NCBI RefSeq assembly: GCF_003014485.1
Contig: NZ_PYGA01000030.1
Span: 1-64,000 of the forward strand
Source of the DNA: Murinocardiopsis flavida
GTDB taxonomy: Bacteria > Actinomycetota > Actinomycetes > Streptosporangiales > Streptosporangiaceae
Reading direction: 5' to 3'
Length of the DNA: 64,000 nucleotides
The notes below the pieces were generated by a model. It worked only from the letters and a program-made list of their open reading frames with translations. It was not told the origin of the DNA and did not search any database. Both the position numbers and the translations under genes were made by a program. Positions 51,785 through 61,638 of the stretch are shown here, piece by piece. How positions within the stretch are numbered: the first letter of the stretch is position 1; each line of letters begins with the position of its first letter.

Positions 51785-53788
51785 GTGCGAATCGGCATCG
51801 AGTGCGGCGGCACGTTCACCGACCTGGTGGTCTTGGACGGCAACGGCGCGATCCTCGCCACCAACAAGGTCTTCTCCACCCCGTCCGACCCCGCGCGGGC
51901 CGTCGTCACGGCGCTGCGCGAGCTCCCCGCCGGGCTGGTCGACGGGGCCGAACTGCTGCACGGCAGCACCGTCGCCACCAACGCGCTGCTGGAGCGCAAG
52001 GGCGGCCCCATCGGGCTGCTCGTCACCCGCGGCTTCCGCGACGTGGTGTTCCTCCAGCGCCAGGACCGCCGGACCATGTACGACCTGAAGTACCGCAAGC
52101 CCGAGCCGCTCGTGGGGCGCCGCGACATCCGCGAGGTCGACGAGCGCGTCGACGCCTCCGGCGCCGTTGTGCGCGAACTCGACGAGGACTCGGTCCGCGC
52201 AGCAGTGGCCGACCTGCTCGAACGCGGCGTCGCCGCCATCGCCGTAAGCCTGCTGCACTCCTACGCCGCCCCGGAGCACGAGCAGCGGGTCCGGGCGCTC
52301 ATCGCCGAGATCGCGCCCGACCTGCCGGTGTCGACGTCGAGCGAGGTCGTCCGGGAGTTCCGCGAGTTCGAGCGGACCACCACCACGACCGTCGACGCGT
52401 TCATCCGCGGCCGGGTCACCGAGTACATCCGCAACCTCCAGGACGCGGCCGGCACGCTCGGCATCCGCTCGTTGCAGGTCATGCAGTCCAACGGCGGCAT
52501 CGTCCCGCCGGCGGCCGTCATCGCGCGCCCGGTCACCATGCTGCTCTCCGGGCCCGCAGCGGGCGTGTCCGGCGCGATCACGGCGGCCGGCAACGCCGGG
52601 TTCGACGGCATCGTGACCATGGACATGGGCGGCACCAGCACCGACGTCGCCTTCGTCGACGGCGGCCGGCCGACGATCGCCACGGAGACCTCGGTGGACG
52701 GCCTGCCCGTCCGGGTGCCGCTCATCGACATCAACACCGTGGGCGCCGGCGGCGGCAGCATCATCGCCGTCGACCGCGGCGGGCTGCTCACCGTGGGGCC
52801 CGAGAGCGCCGGCGCCGACCCGGGCCCGGCCTGCTACGGGCGCGGCGGGCGCCGCCCCACCGTCACCGACGCCAACCTGGTGCGCGGCGCCATCCGCGCC
52901 GAGACCAAGCTCGCCGGGCGCTTCGCGCTCGACCGCGACGCCGCCGTCGCCGCGCTCGCCCCCGTCGCCGAACGCCTCGGCAGCACCGTGGAGGCCGTCG
53001 CCGAGGAGGCGGTGCGGCTCGCGAACGTCGCCATGGCCAACGCCATCCGCGTCGTCTCCGTGGAGCAGGGCCACGAACTCGACGGGACGACGCTGCTCGC
53101 CTACGGCGGGGCCGGGCCCCTGCACGCCGCGGCGGTCGCCGACGAACTCGCCATGCGCCGCGTCCTCATCCCGCCGCACTCCGGGCTGACCTCCGCATAC
53201 GGCCTGCTCACCGCGGGATTCCGGCGCGAGTTCTCCCGGACCTGGCTGATCGCCGACGCGGCCGGCGCCGGCGCGGCCGACCTGCACACCGTCATGGCGG
53301 AGATGGCGAAGGAGGCCGAGGAGGAACTGGCCGGGCAGGGGGTCGAGGCGCAGGGCGCCGACCGACTGTGGGCCGCCGACCTGCGCTACGCCGGCCAGGG
53401 GTTCGAGCTGCCCGTCCCCTTCGACCCGGCGGCCCTCGACCCCGCGGCGCTCATCGCGGACTTCCACGCCGCCCACGCGCGCCGGTTCGGGCATAGCGAC
53501 CCCGGGCGCACCGTGCAGATCGTCGCGCTGCGGCTCACGGTCGAGGACCGCCGCCCCGACCTCCCGCTGCCGCACGTCATCCCGTCATCGGAGGAATCGG
53601 GCGAGACCCCGTTCATCGAGGACGGCCGCCGGACGACCGCCCGGTACGCGCGCCGCGACGGCCTCGCCCCGGGGGCGGCCGTCGACGGCCCCGCCGTCAT
53701 CGAGGACACCGGGTCCACCGTCGCCGTGCCCTCGGGGTGGCGGGCACGGGTCGACGCCCACACGAACCTGCTGCTGGAGAGGGCCTGA
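51785..53788 (+). CDS. hyuA: Hydantoinase/oxoprolinase subunit A
   Basis: A 667-residue HyuA-family protein. The ASKHA ATPase phosphate loops are RIGIECGGTFTDLVVLD and IVTMDMGGTSTDVAFVDGG, with VGAGGGSIIAVD as the connecting loop. With subunit B it forms an ATP-dependent hydrolase or carboxylase that opens cyclic imides or amides (hydantoin, 5-oxoproline) or carboxylates ketones. Start is GTG 51785. Its stop is separated from hyuB by one base. The exact substrate is not decidable from sequence. Confidence 0.92.
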   Translation: MRIGIECGGTFTDLVVLDGNGAILATNKVFSTPSDPARAVVTALRELPAGLVDGAELLHGSTVATNALLERKGGPIGLLVTRGFRDVVFLQRQDRRTMYDLKYRKPEPLVGRRDIREVDERVDASGAVVRELDEDSVRAAVADLLERGVAAIAVSLLHSYAAPEHEQRVRALIAEIAPDLPVSTSSEVVREFREFERTTTTTVDAFIRGRVTEYIRNLQDAAGTLGIRSLQVMQSNGGIVPPAAVIARPVTMLLSGPAAGVSGAITAAGNAGFDGIVTMDMGGTSTDVAFVDGGRPTIATETSVDGLPVRVPLIDINTVGAGGGSIIAVDRGGLLTVGPESAGADPGPACYGRGGRRPTVTDANLVRGAIRAETKLAGRFALDRDAAVAALAPVAERLGSTVEAVAEEAVRLANVAMANAIRVVSVEQGHELDGTTLLAYGGAGPLHAAAVADELAMRRVLIPPHSGLTSAYGLLTAGFRREFSRTWLIADAAGAGAADLHTVMAEMAKEAEEELAGQGVEAQGADRLWAADLRYAGQGFELPVPFDPAALDPAALIADFHAAHARRFGHSDPGRTVQIVALRLTVEDRRPDLPLPHVIPSSEESGETPFIEDGRRTTARYARRDGLAPGAAVDGPAVIEDTGSTVAVPSGWRARVDAHTNLLLERA

Positions 53789-53789
53789 C

Positions 53790-55421
53790 ATGACGCTGGA
53801 AGCCGCCCGTATGGGCGTGTTGAAATCGGCTTACGAGTCCATCACCCGCGAGATGGCCGCCGACCTGAAGCGCGCGGCGTTCTCCTCCATCGTGCGCGAG
53901 GCGCGGGACTTCTCCGTCGCGCTGACCGACCGCCGCGGCGAGGTCATCGTGCAGGCCGAATGCATCCCGATCATGACGGCCGGCATCTCCCTCGCGCTGC
54001 GCGGGCTGGCCGAGCACGTCGACATCGACGCGCTGACCCCCGACGACGCGCTGCTGATGAACGACCCCTACAGCGGCGGCCAGCACCTCCAGGACATCTA
54101 CCTGTTCACACCGATCTTCCTCGACGGCGACCTGGTGGCGTTCGCGGCGAGCGTCGCCCACCACGTCGACGTCGGCGGCGGCCACGCCGGGCTCAACGCC
54201 GAGGCGACCGAGGTGTACCAGGAAGGGCTGCGGCTGCCGCTGTCGCGGTTCTCCGCGTCGCGCGACTGGAACGGCGGCTTCGTCGAGCAGCTGATCCGGG
54301 CGAACGTGCGCGTCCCCGACCTCGTCATCGGCGATCTCAACGCCCAGTTCGCCGCGAACCGCACGGCCGAGCGCCGGTTCGCCGAACTCGCCGGGCGGCA
54401 CGGGGCCGCGGACTTCCTCGCGGCGATGGATGAGCTCAAGGACTACGCCGAGCGCCGCGTGCGCGCCGCAATCTCCCGCATCCCCAACGGCGTCAGGGAG
54501 ATCACCGAGTACCTCGACGCGTCGCCGTGGGGCGGGGGGACCGCGAACGTCACCGCGCGCATCACGGTCGACGGCGACGAGCTGCGGGTGGACTTCGCCG
54601 GCAGCAGCCCGCAGATCACGGGGAACGTGAACTGCCCGTTCGCGTCGACGGTCTCCGCTGCGCAGAGCGCCATCCGGTGCATGCTGGACGACCAGGACCT
54701 GCCCTTCAACGAGGGCTGCAACCGGCCGGTCACCATCACCGCGCCCTACGGGTCGATCCTGAACCCGCGCCCGCCGGCGGCGGTGCGCGCCCGGCTCACC
54801 CCGGCCAGCCGGGTGTTCAACGCGATCGTCCGCGGCCTCGGCGAGGTCCTGCCCGAGCAGGCCGTCGCAACGGGCTTCGACACCACGACCGCGTTCGCCG
54901 TGAGCCACCTCGCCGCGGAGACCGGCCGCTACCAGGTGGTCCTGGAGATCCTGGGCGGCGGCTGGGGCGCGTGCTCCGAGCACGACGGCGCCGACGCACT
55001 CGACAACCCCATCTCCAACTGCGCGAACTCACCGGTCGAGGCGCTGGAGACCGACTACGACCACTTCCGCATCACCGAGTACGCGCTCGTGGGCGGGAGC
55101 GGCGGCGACGGCGCCCGGCGCGGCGGCCTCGGCATCCGCAGGGTGTACGAGGCGCTGCGCGACGGGGTCAGCGTCGCGGGCTACGCCGACCGCCACCGCA
55201 CGGGCGCCTCGGGGCTGTCCGGCGGCGCCGTCGGGCAGACCGGCGACTTCAGCATCACCCGCGCCGACGGGACCGTCCAGCACCTCGACTGCGTCTTCAG
55301 CGAGGTCCTCGACACCGGCGACCGGATCGCGGTCGTCACCGGCGGGGGCGGCGGCTTCGGCGACCCCGCCGACCGCCCGCCGGAGCAACGGACCGCCGAC
55401 CGCCTCCACCAGGTCGTCTGA
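53790..55421 (+). CDS. hyuB: Hydantoinase/oxoprolinase subunit B
   Basis: A 543-residue HyuB-family protein. Characteristic segments are FSVALTDRRGEVIVQAECIP, NDPYSGGQHLQDIYLFTPIF and HHVDVGGGHAGLNAEATEVY, plus a Gly-rich end (VTGGGGGFGDP). It provides the catalytic partner of HyuA. It starts one base after the hyuA stop; translational coupling is likely. It is followed by the MHS transporter. Confidence 0.93.
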   Translation: MTLEAARMGVLKSAYESITREMAADLKRAAFSSIVREARDFSVALTDRRGEVIVQAECIPIMTAGISLALRGLAEHVDIDALTPDDALLMNDPYSGGQHLQDIYLFTPIFLDGDLVAFAASVAHHVDVGGGHAGLNAEATEVYQEGLRLPLSRFSASRDWNGGFVEQLIRANVRVPDLVIGDLNAQFAANRTAERRFAELAGRHGAADFLAAMDELKDYAERRVRAAISRIPNGVREITEYLDASPWGGGTANVTARITVDGDELRVDFAGSSPQITGNVNCPFASTVSAAQSAIRCMLDDQDLPFNEGCNRPVTITAPYGSILNPRPPAAVRARLTPASRVFNAIVRGLGEVLPEQAVATGFDTTTAFAVSHLAAETGRYQVVLEILGGGWGACSEHDGADALDNPISNCANSPVEALETDYDHFRITEYALVGGSGGDGARRGGLGIRRVYEALRDGVSVAGYADRHRTGASGLSGGAVGQTGDFSITRADGTVQHLDCVFSEVLDTGDRIAVVTGGGGGFGDPADRPPEQRTADRLHQVV

Positions 55422-55548
55422 CCCCGGCACGGCACGCAGGGGCGGGACCGCCGCAGCCGCACGCGGCGGCCCCGCCGACATCCCGTCCCCGCCCCACCCC
55501 AGCCCAGCCCCACCCGCCCCGCTCGTTCATCCCCAGGAGGTGCACACC

Positions 55549-56862
55549 GTGGACAAACCAACGGCGTCGGCCCCCACTCAGACCCCGTCCGTCTCGCTGC
55601 CCCGCGTCGCCGCGGCCTCAGCGATCGGCACGGCGATCGAGTGGTACGACTTCTTCATCTACGCGCAGGCCGCGGCGCTGGTCCTGAACGCGGTCTTCTT
55701 CCCGGAGGCCGCCCCGATGACCGGCATCCTGCTGTCCTTCGCGACCCTGGGCGCCGGGTTCGTGGCCCGCCCGCTGGGCGCGGTGGTCTTCGGGCACTGG
55801 GGCGACCGCATCGGGCGCAAGAAGACCCTGATCGCGACCCTCGTCATCATGGGCGGTGCGACGTTCGTGATCGGCGTGCTGCCCGGCTACCACCAGATCG
55901 GGCTCGCCGCCCCGATCCTGCTCGTGGCGTGCCGCCTGCTCCAGGGACTCGCCGTCGGCGGCGAGTGGGGCGGCGCCGCGCTCATCGGCATCGAGCACGC
56001 GCCCGCGCACAAGAAGACCCTGTACGGCTCGTTCGCCCAACTGGGCTCGCCCATCGGGCTGCTGATGGCGACCGGGGTGTTCCTCGGGACCGGCGCGCTC
56101 GTTGGCGACGCCGCCATGGCGGACTGGGGGTGGCGCATCCCGTTCCTGCTCTCCATCATCCTCGTGCCCATCGGGTTCCTGATCCGCGCCAAGATCGCGG
56201 AGTCGCCGGAGTTCGAGGAGGCGCTGCGCAACCAGGAGTCGCGCAAGGCACCGCTGGCCGTCGTCTTCCAGACCCAGGTCAAGCAGCTCCTCATCGGCCT
56301 CGGCGCGTTCTCCGCGGTGTTCGTCACCTACTACCTGATGACCAGCTTCATGCTGGTCTACGCGACGGAGACGCTGCACATGTCGGCGTCGGTGTCGCAG
56401 TCGGCGAACCTGGTCGCCGCGGTCGTGCAGGGCACGGCCATCGTCATCGCGGCGATCGCGGCGAGCCGGTTCAACCCGCGCGCCATCGCCGCGTTCAGCG
56501 CCATCGGCCTGCTCCTCTGGTCGGGGCCAGCGTTCCTGCTGGCGAGCACGGCCGACCCGATGTACCTGTACATCGCGGTCGGCGTCGCGATGGTCTTCAT
56601 CGGGGCGTCCTACAGCGTGCTCGCCGCGGAGGTGGCGCAGCTGTTCAGCCCCGAGACCCGCTACACGGGCGCCTCGCTGAGCTACCACTTCGCGGCGGTG
56701 CTGGGCGGCGGGCTCTCGCCCGTGGTGGCCACCGCGCTCCTCGACGCGACGGGTTCGGTGTGGCCGGTCGCGGTGTTCTCCGCGGTGATCGCCCTCGCCA
56801 TGGCGCTGAGCTGCGCGGTCCTCGCCCGGTTCCAGATCGGCAGCACCCCGAAGTCCGCCTGA
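55549..56862 (+). CDS. MHS-family MFS transporter
   Basis: A 437-residue 12-helix symporter of the metabolite:H+ symporter group. It has the family N-terminus GTAIEWYDFFIYAQAAALVL, loop 2-3 GDRIGRKKTLIATLVIMGG and GGEWGGAALIGIEHAPAHKK. Members import organic acids, betaines and similar compounds, so it probably supplies the HyuAB substrate. GTG 55549 is set by AGGAGG six bases earlier; GTG 55540 is less likely. Confidence 0.92.
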   Translation: MDKPTASAPTQTPSVSLPRVAAASAIGTAIEWYDFFIYAQAAALVLNAVFFPEAAPMTGILLSFATLGAGFVARPLGAVVFGHWGDRIGRKKTLIATLVIMGGATFVIGVLPGYHQIGLAAPILLVACRLLQGLAVGGEWGGAALIGIEHAPAHKKTLYGSFAQLGSPIGLLMATGVFLGTGALVGDAAMADWGWRIPFLLSIILVPIGFLIRAKIAESPEFEEALRNQESRKAPLAVVFQTQVKQLLIGLGAFSAVFVTYYLMTSFMLVYATETLHMSASVSQSANLVAAVVQGTAIVIAAIAASRFNPRAIAAFSAIGLLLWSGPAFLLASTADPMYLYIAVGVAMVFIGASYSVLAAEVAQLFSPETRYTGASLSYHFAAVLGGGLSPVVATALLDATGSVWPVAVFSAVIALAMALSCAVLARFQIGSTPKSA

Positions 56863-56892
56863 GCCCCGGCGGGCGTCGCTGAAAGGGCGCGG

Positions 56893-58536
56893 TCAGGTTC
56901 GCATTTCGTGGACGAGGACGGCGACGTGCAGTGAGGTGACGGTCTCGGGGTCGGCCAGGTCGACCCCGAGGACCTCCTCGATCGACGCGAGCCGGTGGTA
57001 GAGCGCCGCGCGGCTCAAGTGCGCCGCACGGGCCAGCCGGGTCTTGTTGCCGCCGGACCGCACGAACGCGGTCAGCAGCCCGAACAGCGCGGTGCCGTGC
57101 TCGGCGTCGTGGTCGCGCAGCGGCGCCAGCTCGGCGGCGGCGAACGCCTCGACGCGGGGGTCGTCGTGCAGCAGTGCGATGAGCCCGCGCAGCCGGACAT
57201 CCTCGGTGCGGTGGATCGGCCGGGCCGCCCCCCGCTCGGGCAGGGTGGCGGCGGCCCGCGCGATGTGCGCCGACTCGGCGAGCCGCCGCCCGGCGTCGCC
57301 GAGGGTGCCGGCCGGGCGGGCGGCGCCGATGACCCACTCCCCCGTGCTCTCGGGCAGCGCGGCGAGGCGGTCGTGCACCGCCGCCGCCAACCGGTCGAGG
57401 TCGCGGTCGGCGTGCGCCGCCTCGGCGTGCGACACCAGGACGTGGACCGACCCCAGCGCCAGCGAGCCCACCAGCGCGGGGACGCGCAGCCCGCGGGCCG
57501 CAGCGGCGGCCGCCTCGGCGACGCGCGTGTCGCCCAGGCCCGCGGTGATGGGCTCGACCGGCGGGGGGCCCGCGGTGGCGCCGCGCCGCGCCAGGGTCAG
57601 CGCCGTGAACCGGGCCCCGGAGGGCAGCCCGAGCGCGGCGGCGCGCGCGCCGAGGTCGGCCGCCGCCCCGCCGCGGCCGCCGAGGAGTTCGCTGAGGAAC
57701 CCCGAGTGCGCGCGCTGCTCGACCCCCTGCCGGTCGCGCTCCAGCAGCCGCGCCAGCGCCAGCGCCTGCGCCGCGCGCTCCAGCAGCATGGCGGCGTCGG
57801 CGTCGTCCAAGGGGCCGGAGCCGAGGACGATCAGCCGCCCCCACGCCTGCCCCGCCGACTCCACCCGCGCGGCCGTCCACCGCTCGTTGCCGAGCGGCCG
57901 ACTCACACCGGTGTCGGCGGCGTCGCGGGAGCGCCGCTCCCAGTGCCGCAGGGCGGTCGCCGCGGGGGCGTCGCCCAGGTCGTAGTCGAGCACCCGGTGC
58001 CCCATGTCCTCCAGCACCACGGGCGCGCCGGCGAGTGCCCTGGTGTGCGCCAGGATCCGCGGGATCGACGTGTGCTCGGCGCTCAGGGACGAGAAGGTGC
58101 GGTGCACGTCGTGCGAGAACCGCAGGCGCTGGAGCTGGTCGGCGACGATCGCGGAGTGGACCTGCTCGGTCACCTCCACGAACCGGATGGGCCGGTGCAG
58201 CACCACGACGGGGAACCCGAGCCGCTGCCCGGCCCTGCGCAGCCCCGCGGGGGGCTCGGTGAACCGGCGCCCCAGCTCCAGGACGACCCCGCACGCGCCG
58301 ACCCGGTCGAGGCCGTGGACGTAGCGCTGCTGGCTGTCGGTGTCGCTGCCGAGGCCCAGCCCGGTGGTCAGCACCAGCTCGCCGCCCTGGAGGAGCGCGG
58401 AGAACTCGTCGAGTTCGCTGACGTGCACCCAGCGCACCGCGCGGCTCAGTGCGTCGGCCCCGCTCAGCACCTCGGGCCGGCCCTGGCGCAGGATCGGGAG
58501 GTCCAGGATCGCGCCCAGGGTGGGCATGGTCGGCAT
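56893..58536 (-). CDS. PucR-family regulator
   Basis: A 547-residue regulator. The N-terminal PucR domain (about 1-130) begins LGAILDLPILRQGRPEVLSG and includes GGELVLTTGLGLG. A GGDEF-like central region follows. The C-terminal PucR HTH is NKTRLARAAHLSRAALYHRL, followed by SIEEVLGVDLADPETV. PucR members activate purine, hydantoin or GABA catabolism. It is divergent from the dehydrogenase-aminotransferase pair and is the likely activator of it. Confidence 0.92.
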   Translation of the reverse strand: MPTMPTLGAILDLPILRQGRPEVLSGADALSRAVRWVHVSELDEFSALLQGGELVLTTGLGLGSDTDSQQRYVHGLDRVGACGVVLELGRRFTEPPAGLRRAGQRLGFPVVVLHRPIRFVEVTEQVHSAIVADQLQRLRFSHDVHRTFSSLSAEHTSIPRILAHTRALAGAPVVLEDMGHRVLDYDLGDAPAATALRHWERRSRDAADTGVSRPLGNERWTAARVESAGQAWGRLIVLGSGPLDDADAAMLLERAAQALALARLLERDRQGVEQRAHSGFLSELLGGRGGAAADLGARAAALGLPSGARFTALTLARRGATAGPPPVEPITAGLGDTRVAEAAAAAARGLRVPALVGSLALGSVHVLVSHAEAAHADRDLDRLAAAVHDRLAALPESTGEWVIGAARPAGTLGDAGRRLAESAHIARAAATLPERGAARPIHRTEDVRLRGLIALLHDDPRVEAFAAAELAPLRDHDAEHGTALFGLLTAFVRSGGNKTRLARAAHLSRAALYHRLASIEEVLGVDLADPETVTSLHVAVLVHEMRT

Positions 58537-58664
58537 GCCTCGAATCCTACCGACAGGTTGTCTTTTCGAGCGCCGTTGAGCAGACACTCTGCATCTCGAC
58601 AGCCGGGGCCCGCCGTCGGCAGGCTGGGGAGCGGCAACCGTGTCTCCGCAGAGTAGGGAACCCC

Positions 58665-60185
58665 ATGACCGTCGACACCGACTCCCGCCGCGACGATGTG
58701 ACGCACTGGGTGGCGAACCGGCCGTTCCCGGGCGCGGCGCACGACGCGCGCTGGGCCGACGTCTTCGACCCCGCGACCGGCGCCGTGCGGACCCGCGTGG
58801 CGCTCGCCCGCCCGGAGGACGTCGACACGGCGGTCGGCACCGCCGCGAAGGCCTTCCCGCTGTGGCGCGACACCTCCCTCGCCAAGCGGGTGCAGGTGCT
58901 GTTCCGGTTCAGGGAGCTGCTCAACGAGCGCAAGGGCGAACTCGCGGAGATCATCACCGCCGAGCACGGCAAGGTCCTGGACGACGCGCTGGGCGAGGTC
59001 TCCCGCGGCCAGGAGGTCGTGGAGTTCGCCTGCGGCATCCCGCACCTGATCAAGGGCGACATGTCCGAAAACGCCTCGACCGGCGTCGACGTGTCCTCGA
59101 TCCGGCAGCCGCTCGGCCCGGTCGCCATCGTGAGCCCGTTCAACTTCCCCGCCATGGTCCCGATGTGGTTCTTCCCGATCGCGATCGCCGCGGGCAACAC
59201 CGTCGTCCTCAAGCCCAGCGAGAAGGACCCGTCCGCCGCGAACTGGATGGCGCGCCTCTGGCAGGAGGCCGGGCTGCCCGACGGCGTGTTCAACGTCCTG
59301 CACGGCGACAAGGAGGCCGTCGACGGCCTGCTGAGCCACCCGCAGGTCAAGGCCGTGTCCTTCGTCGGGTCGACCCCGATCGCGCGCTACGTCTACGAGA
59401 CCGCGTCCCGCTACGGCAAGCGCGTCCAGGCGCTCGGCGGCGCCAAGAACCACATGGTCGTGCTGCCCGACGCCGACCTCGACCTCGCCGCCGACGCCGC
59501 CGTCAACGCCGGGTTCGGCTCCGCCGGCGAGCGGTGCATGGCCATCAGCGCGCTGGTCGCCGTCGAACCCGTCGCCGACGAGCTCGTCGCGAAGATCGCC
59601 GAGCGCGCGGCCGGCCTGCGGACCGGCGACGGCCGCCGCGGCTGCGACATGGGGCCGCTGGTCACCCGCGCGCACCGCGACCGGGTCGCGTCCTACATCG
59701 ACTCCGGGCAGCAGGACGGCGCCACCCTGGTGCTCGACGGGCGCACGGTGCAGGCCGACGGCGGCGCCGACGGGTTCTGGCTCGGCCCGACGATCTTCGA
59801 CCACGTGCGCCCCGGCATGGGCGTCTACACCGACGAGATCTTCGGACCCGTGCTGTCGGTGCTCCGCGCATCGACCTACGACGAGGCGATCGAGCTGGTC
59901 AACGCCAACCCCTACGGCAACGGCACCGCCATCTTCACCAACGACGGGGGCGCGGCGCGCCGCTTCCAGAACGAGGTGGAGGTCGGCATGATCGGCATCA
60001 ACGTGCCCATCCCCGTCCCGGTGGGCTACTACTCCTTCGGCGGCTGGAAGAACTCGCTGTTCGGCGACTCCCACGCCTACGGCGCCGACGGGGTCCGCTT
60101 CTACACGCGCGGCAAGGTCGTCACCAGCCGCTGGCTCGACCCCAGCCACGGCGGCATCAACCTCGGTTTCCCGCAGAACACCTGA
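58665..60185 (+). CDS. mmsA: CoA-acylating (methyl)malonate-semialdehyde dehydrogenase
   Basis: A 506-residue aldehyde dehydrogenase. The catalytic Cys is C291 (GSAGERCMAIS) and N160 lies in SPFNFP. GGAKNH at 258-263 replaces the general-base Glu region of ordinary ALDHs, the mark of CoA-dependent MmsA-type enzymes. It converts malonate or methylmalonate semialdehyde to acetyl- or propionyl-CoA with loss of CO2. Its stop TGA shares a base with the next start (TGATG). Start ATG 58665 follows TAGGGA. Confidence 0.92.
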   Translation: MTVDTDSRRDDVTHWVANRPFPGAAHDARWADVFDPATGAVRTRVALARPEDVDTAVGTAAKAFPLWRDTSLAKRVQVLFRFRELLNERKGELAEIITAEHGKVLDDALGEVSRGQEVVEFACGIPHLIKGDMSENASTGVDVSSIRQPLGPVAIVSPFNFPAMVPMWFFPIAIAAGNTVVLKPSEKDPSAANWMARLWQEAGLPDGVFNVLHGDKEAVDGLLSHPQVKAVSFVGSTPIARYVYETASRYGKRVQALGGAKNHMVVLPDADLDLAADAAVNAGFGSAGERCMAISALVAVEPVADELVAKIAERAAGLRTGDGRRGCDMGPLVTRAHRDRVASYIDSGQQDGATLVLDGRTVQADGGADGFWLGPTIFDHVRPGMGVYTDEIFGPVLSVLRASTYDEAIELVNANPYGNGTAIFTNDGGAARRFQNEVEVGMIGINVPIPVPVGYYSFGGWKNSLFGDSHAYGADGVRFYTRGKVVTSRWLDPSHGGINLGFPQNT

Positions 60186-61573
60186 TGGCGGCCCCCACCC
60201 GGCGACCCCACCACTGGCAGGAGTTGGACATGCCCGTCCCAGCGGCCGACGACGGCCGGCGCACCTACGAACTCGACCGGGCCCACGTCTTCCACTCGTG
60301 GTCGGCGCAGGCCGCGCTCGACCCGATGGTCATCAGCAAGGCGCAGGGCGACCACGTCTGGGACGCGGACGGCAACCGCTACCTCGACTTCACGTCCCAG
60401 CTCGTCAACACCAACATCGGCCACCAGCACCCCGCGGTCGTCCAGGCGATCCGCGACCAGGCCGAGGAGCTGTGCACCATCGCGCCGTCGCACGCCAACA
60501 GGGCGCGCAGCGAGGCGGCCCGGCTCATCGCCGAACGCACACCCGAGGGGCTCGACCGGGTCTTCTTCACCAACGGCGGCGCCGAGGCCGTCGAGAACGC
60601 GGTGCGCATGGCCCGGCTGCACACCGGGCGGCACAAGGTCCTCTCCCGGTACCGGTCGTACCACGGGTCGACCAGCACGGCGATCAACCTCACCGGCGAC
60701 CCGCGCCGCTGGCCCAACGACACCGGCACCGCCGGGGTCGTGCACTTCTTCGGCCCCTTCCGGTACCGCTCCCCGTTCTACTCGGACAGCGAGGAGCAGG
60801 AGTGCGAGCGGGCGCTCGCGCACCTCGAGCAGACCATCGCGTTCGAGGGGCCCGCGACGATCGCCGCCATCGTGCTGGAGACCGTGCCGGGCACGGCGGG
60901 CATCATGCCGCCGCCGCCCGGGTACCTCCAGGGTGTCCGCGAGATCTGCGACCGGCACGGGATCGTCTACATCGCCGACGAGGTCATGAGCGGGTTCGGG
61001 CGCACCGGCCACTGGTTCGCCGTGGACCACTACGGTGTGCGGCCCGACCTCATCACCTTCGCGAAGGGCGTCAACTCCGGCTATGTGCCGCTGGGCGGGG
61101 TCGCCATCAGCGACGAGATCGCGCGCACCTTCGACGAACGGCCCTACCCCGGCGGGCTGACCTACTCGGGCCACCCGCTGGCGTGCGCGGCCGCCGTCGG
61201 CGCGATCACGGCGATGCGGGACGACGGCATCGTCGCCAACGCGGCGGAGATCGGCGCGACCGTGCTCGGCCCCGGGCTGCGCGCCCTCGCCGAGCGCCAC
61301 CCCGTCATCGGCGACGTGCGCGGCCTCGGCGTCTTCTGGGCGCTGGAACTGGTCTCGGACCGCGCGGCGAAGACACCGCTCGCCCCCTACGGCGGCACGA
61401 GCGCCGCGATGCGGGAGCTCACCGCCGACTGCGCGAAGGCGGGGCTGCTGCTCGCGACGACCTACCACCGGGTCCATGTGGTGCCCGCGTGCACGATCAC
61501 GGCGGACCTGGCCCGCGAGGGCCTCGCGATCCTGGACGCGGCCCTTGAGCGCACCGACGCGCACGCGGCCTGA
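60185..61573 (+). CDS. Class III omega-aminotransferase (beta-alanine type)
   Basis: A 462-residue PLP enzyme. The lysine is K294 (TFAKGVNSGY), the PLP-pyridine Asp is D265 (YIADEVMSGFGRTG) and the phosphate site is TNGGAEAVENAV. It overlaps the dehydrogenase gene by one base (TGATG). Paired with MmsA, it most simply converts beta-alanine or beta-aminoisobutyrate to the semialdehyde. A preference for pyruvate or 2-oxoglutarate as acceptor cannot be read from the sequence. Confidence 0.92.
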   Translation: MAAPTRRPHHWQELDMPVPAADDGRRTYELDRAHVFHSWSAQAALDPMVISKAQGDHVWDADGNRYLDFTSQLVNTNIGHQHPAVVQAIRDQAEELCTIAPSHANRARSEAARLIAERTPEGLDRVFFTNGGAEAVENAVRMARLHTGRHKVLSRYRSYHGSTSTAINLTGDPRRWPNDTGTAGVVHFFGPFRYRSPFYSDSEEQECERALAHLEQTIAFEGPATIAAIVLETVPGTAGIMPPPPGYLQGVREICDRHGIVYIADEVMSGFGRTGHWFAVDHYGVRPDLITFAKGVNSGYVPLGGVAISDEIARTFDERPYPGGLTYSGHPLACAAAVGAITAMRDDGIVANAAEIGATVLGPGLRALAERHPVIGDVRGLGVFWALELVSDRAAKTPLAPYGGTSAAMRELTADCAKAGLLLATTYHRVHVVPACTITADLAREGLAILDAALERTDAHAA

Positions 61574-61576
61574 CAC

Positions 61577-61620
61577 GGCGGGCCCGGGGGCCCGGGGGCC
61601 CGCCGGGGACCCCGGGCCCC
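61577..61620 (+). terminator. GC-rich hairpin terminator
   Basis: Arms GGCGGGCCC (61577-61585) / GGGCCCGCC (61596-61604), followed by a second GGGG...CCCC element to 61620. It lies right after the aminotransferase stop and between convergent genes. Confidence 0.65.
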
Positions 61621-61638
61621 GCCGCACGGCGGCGGATC

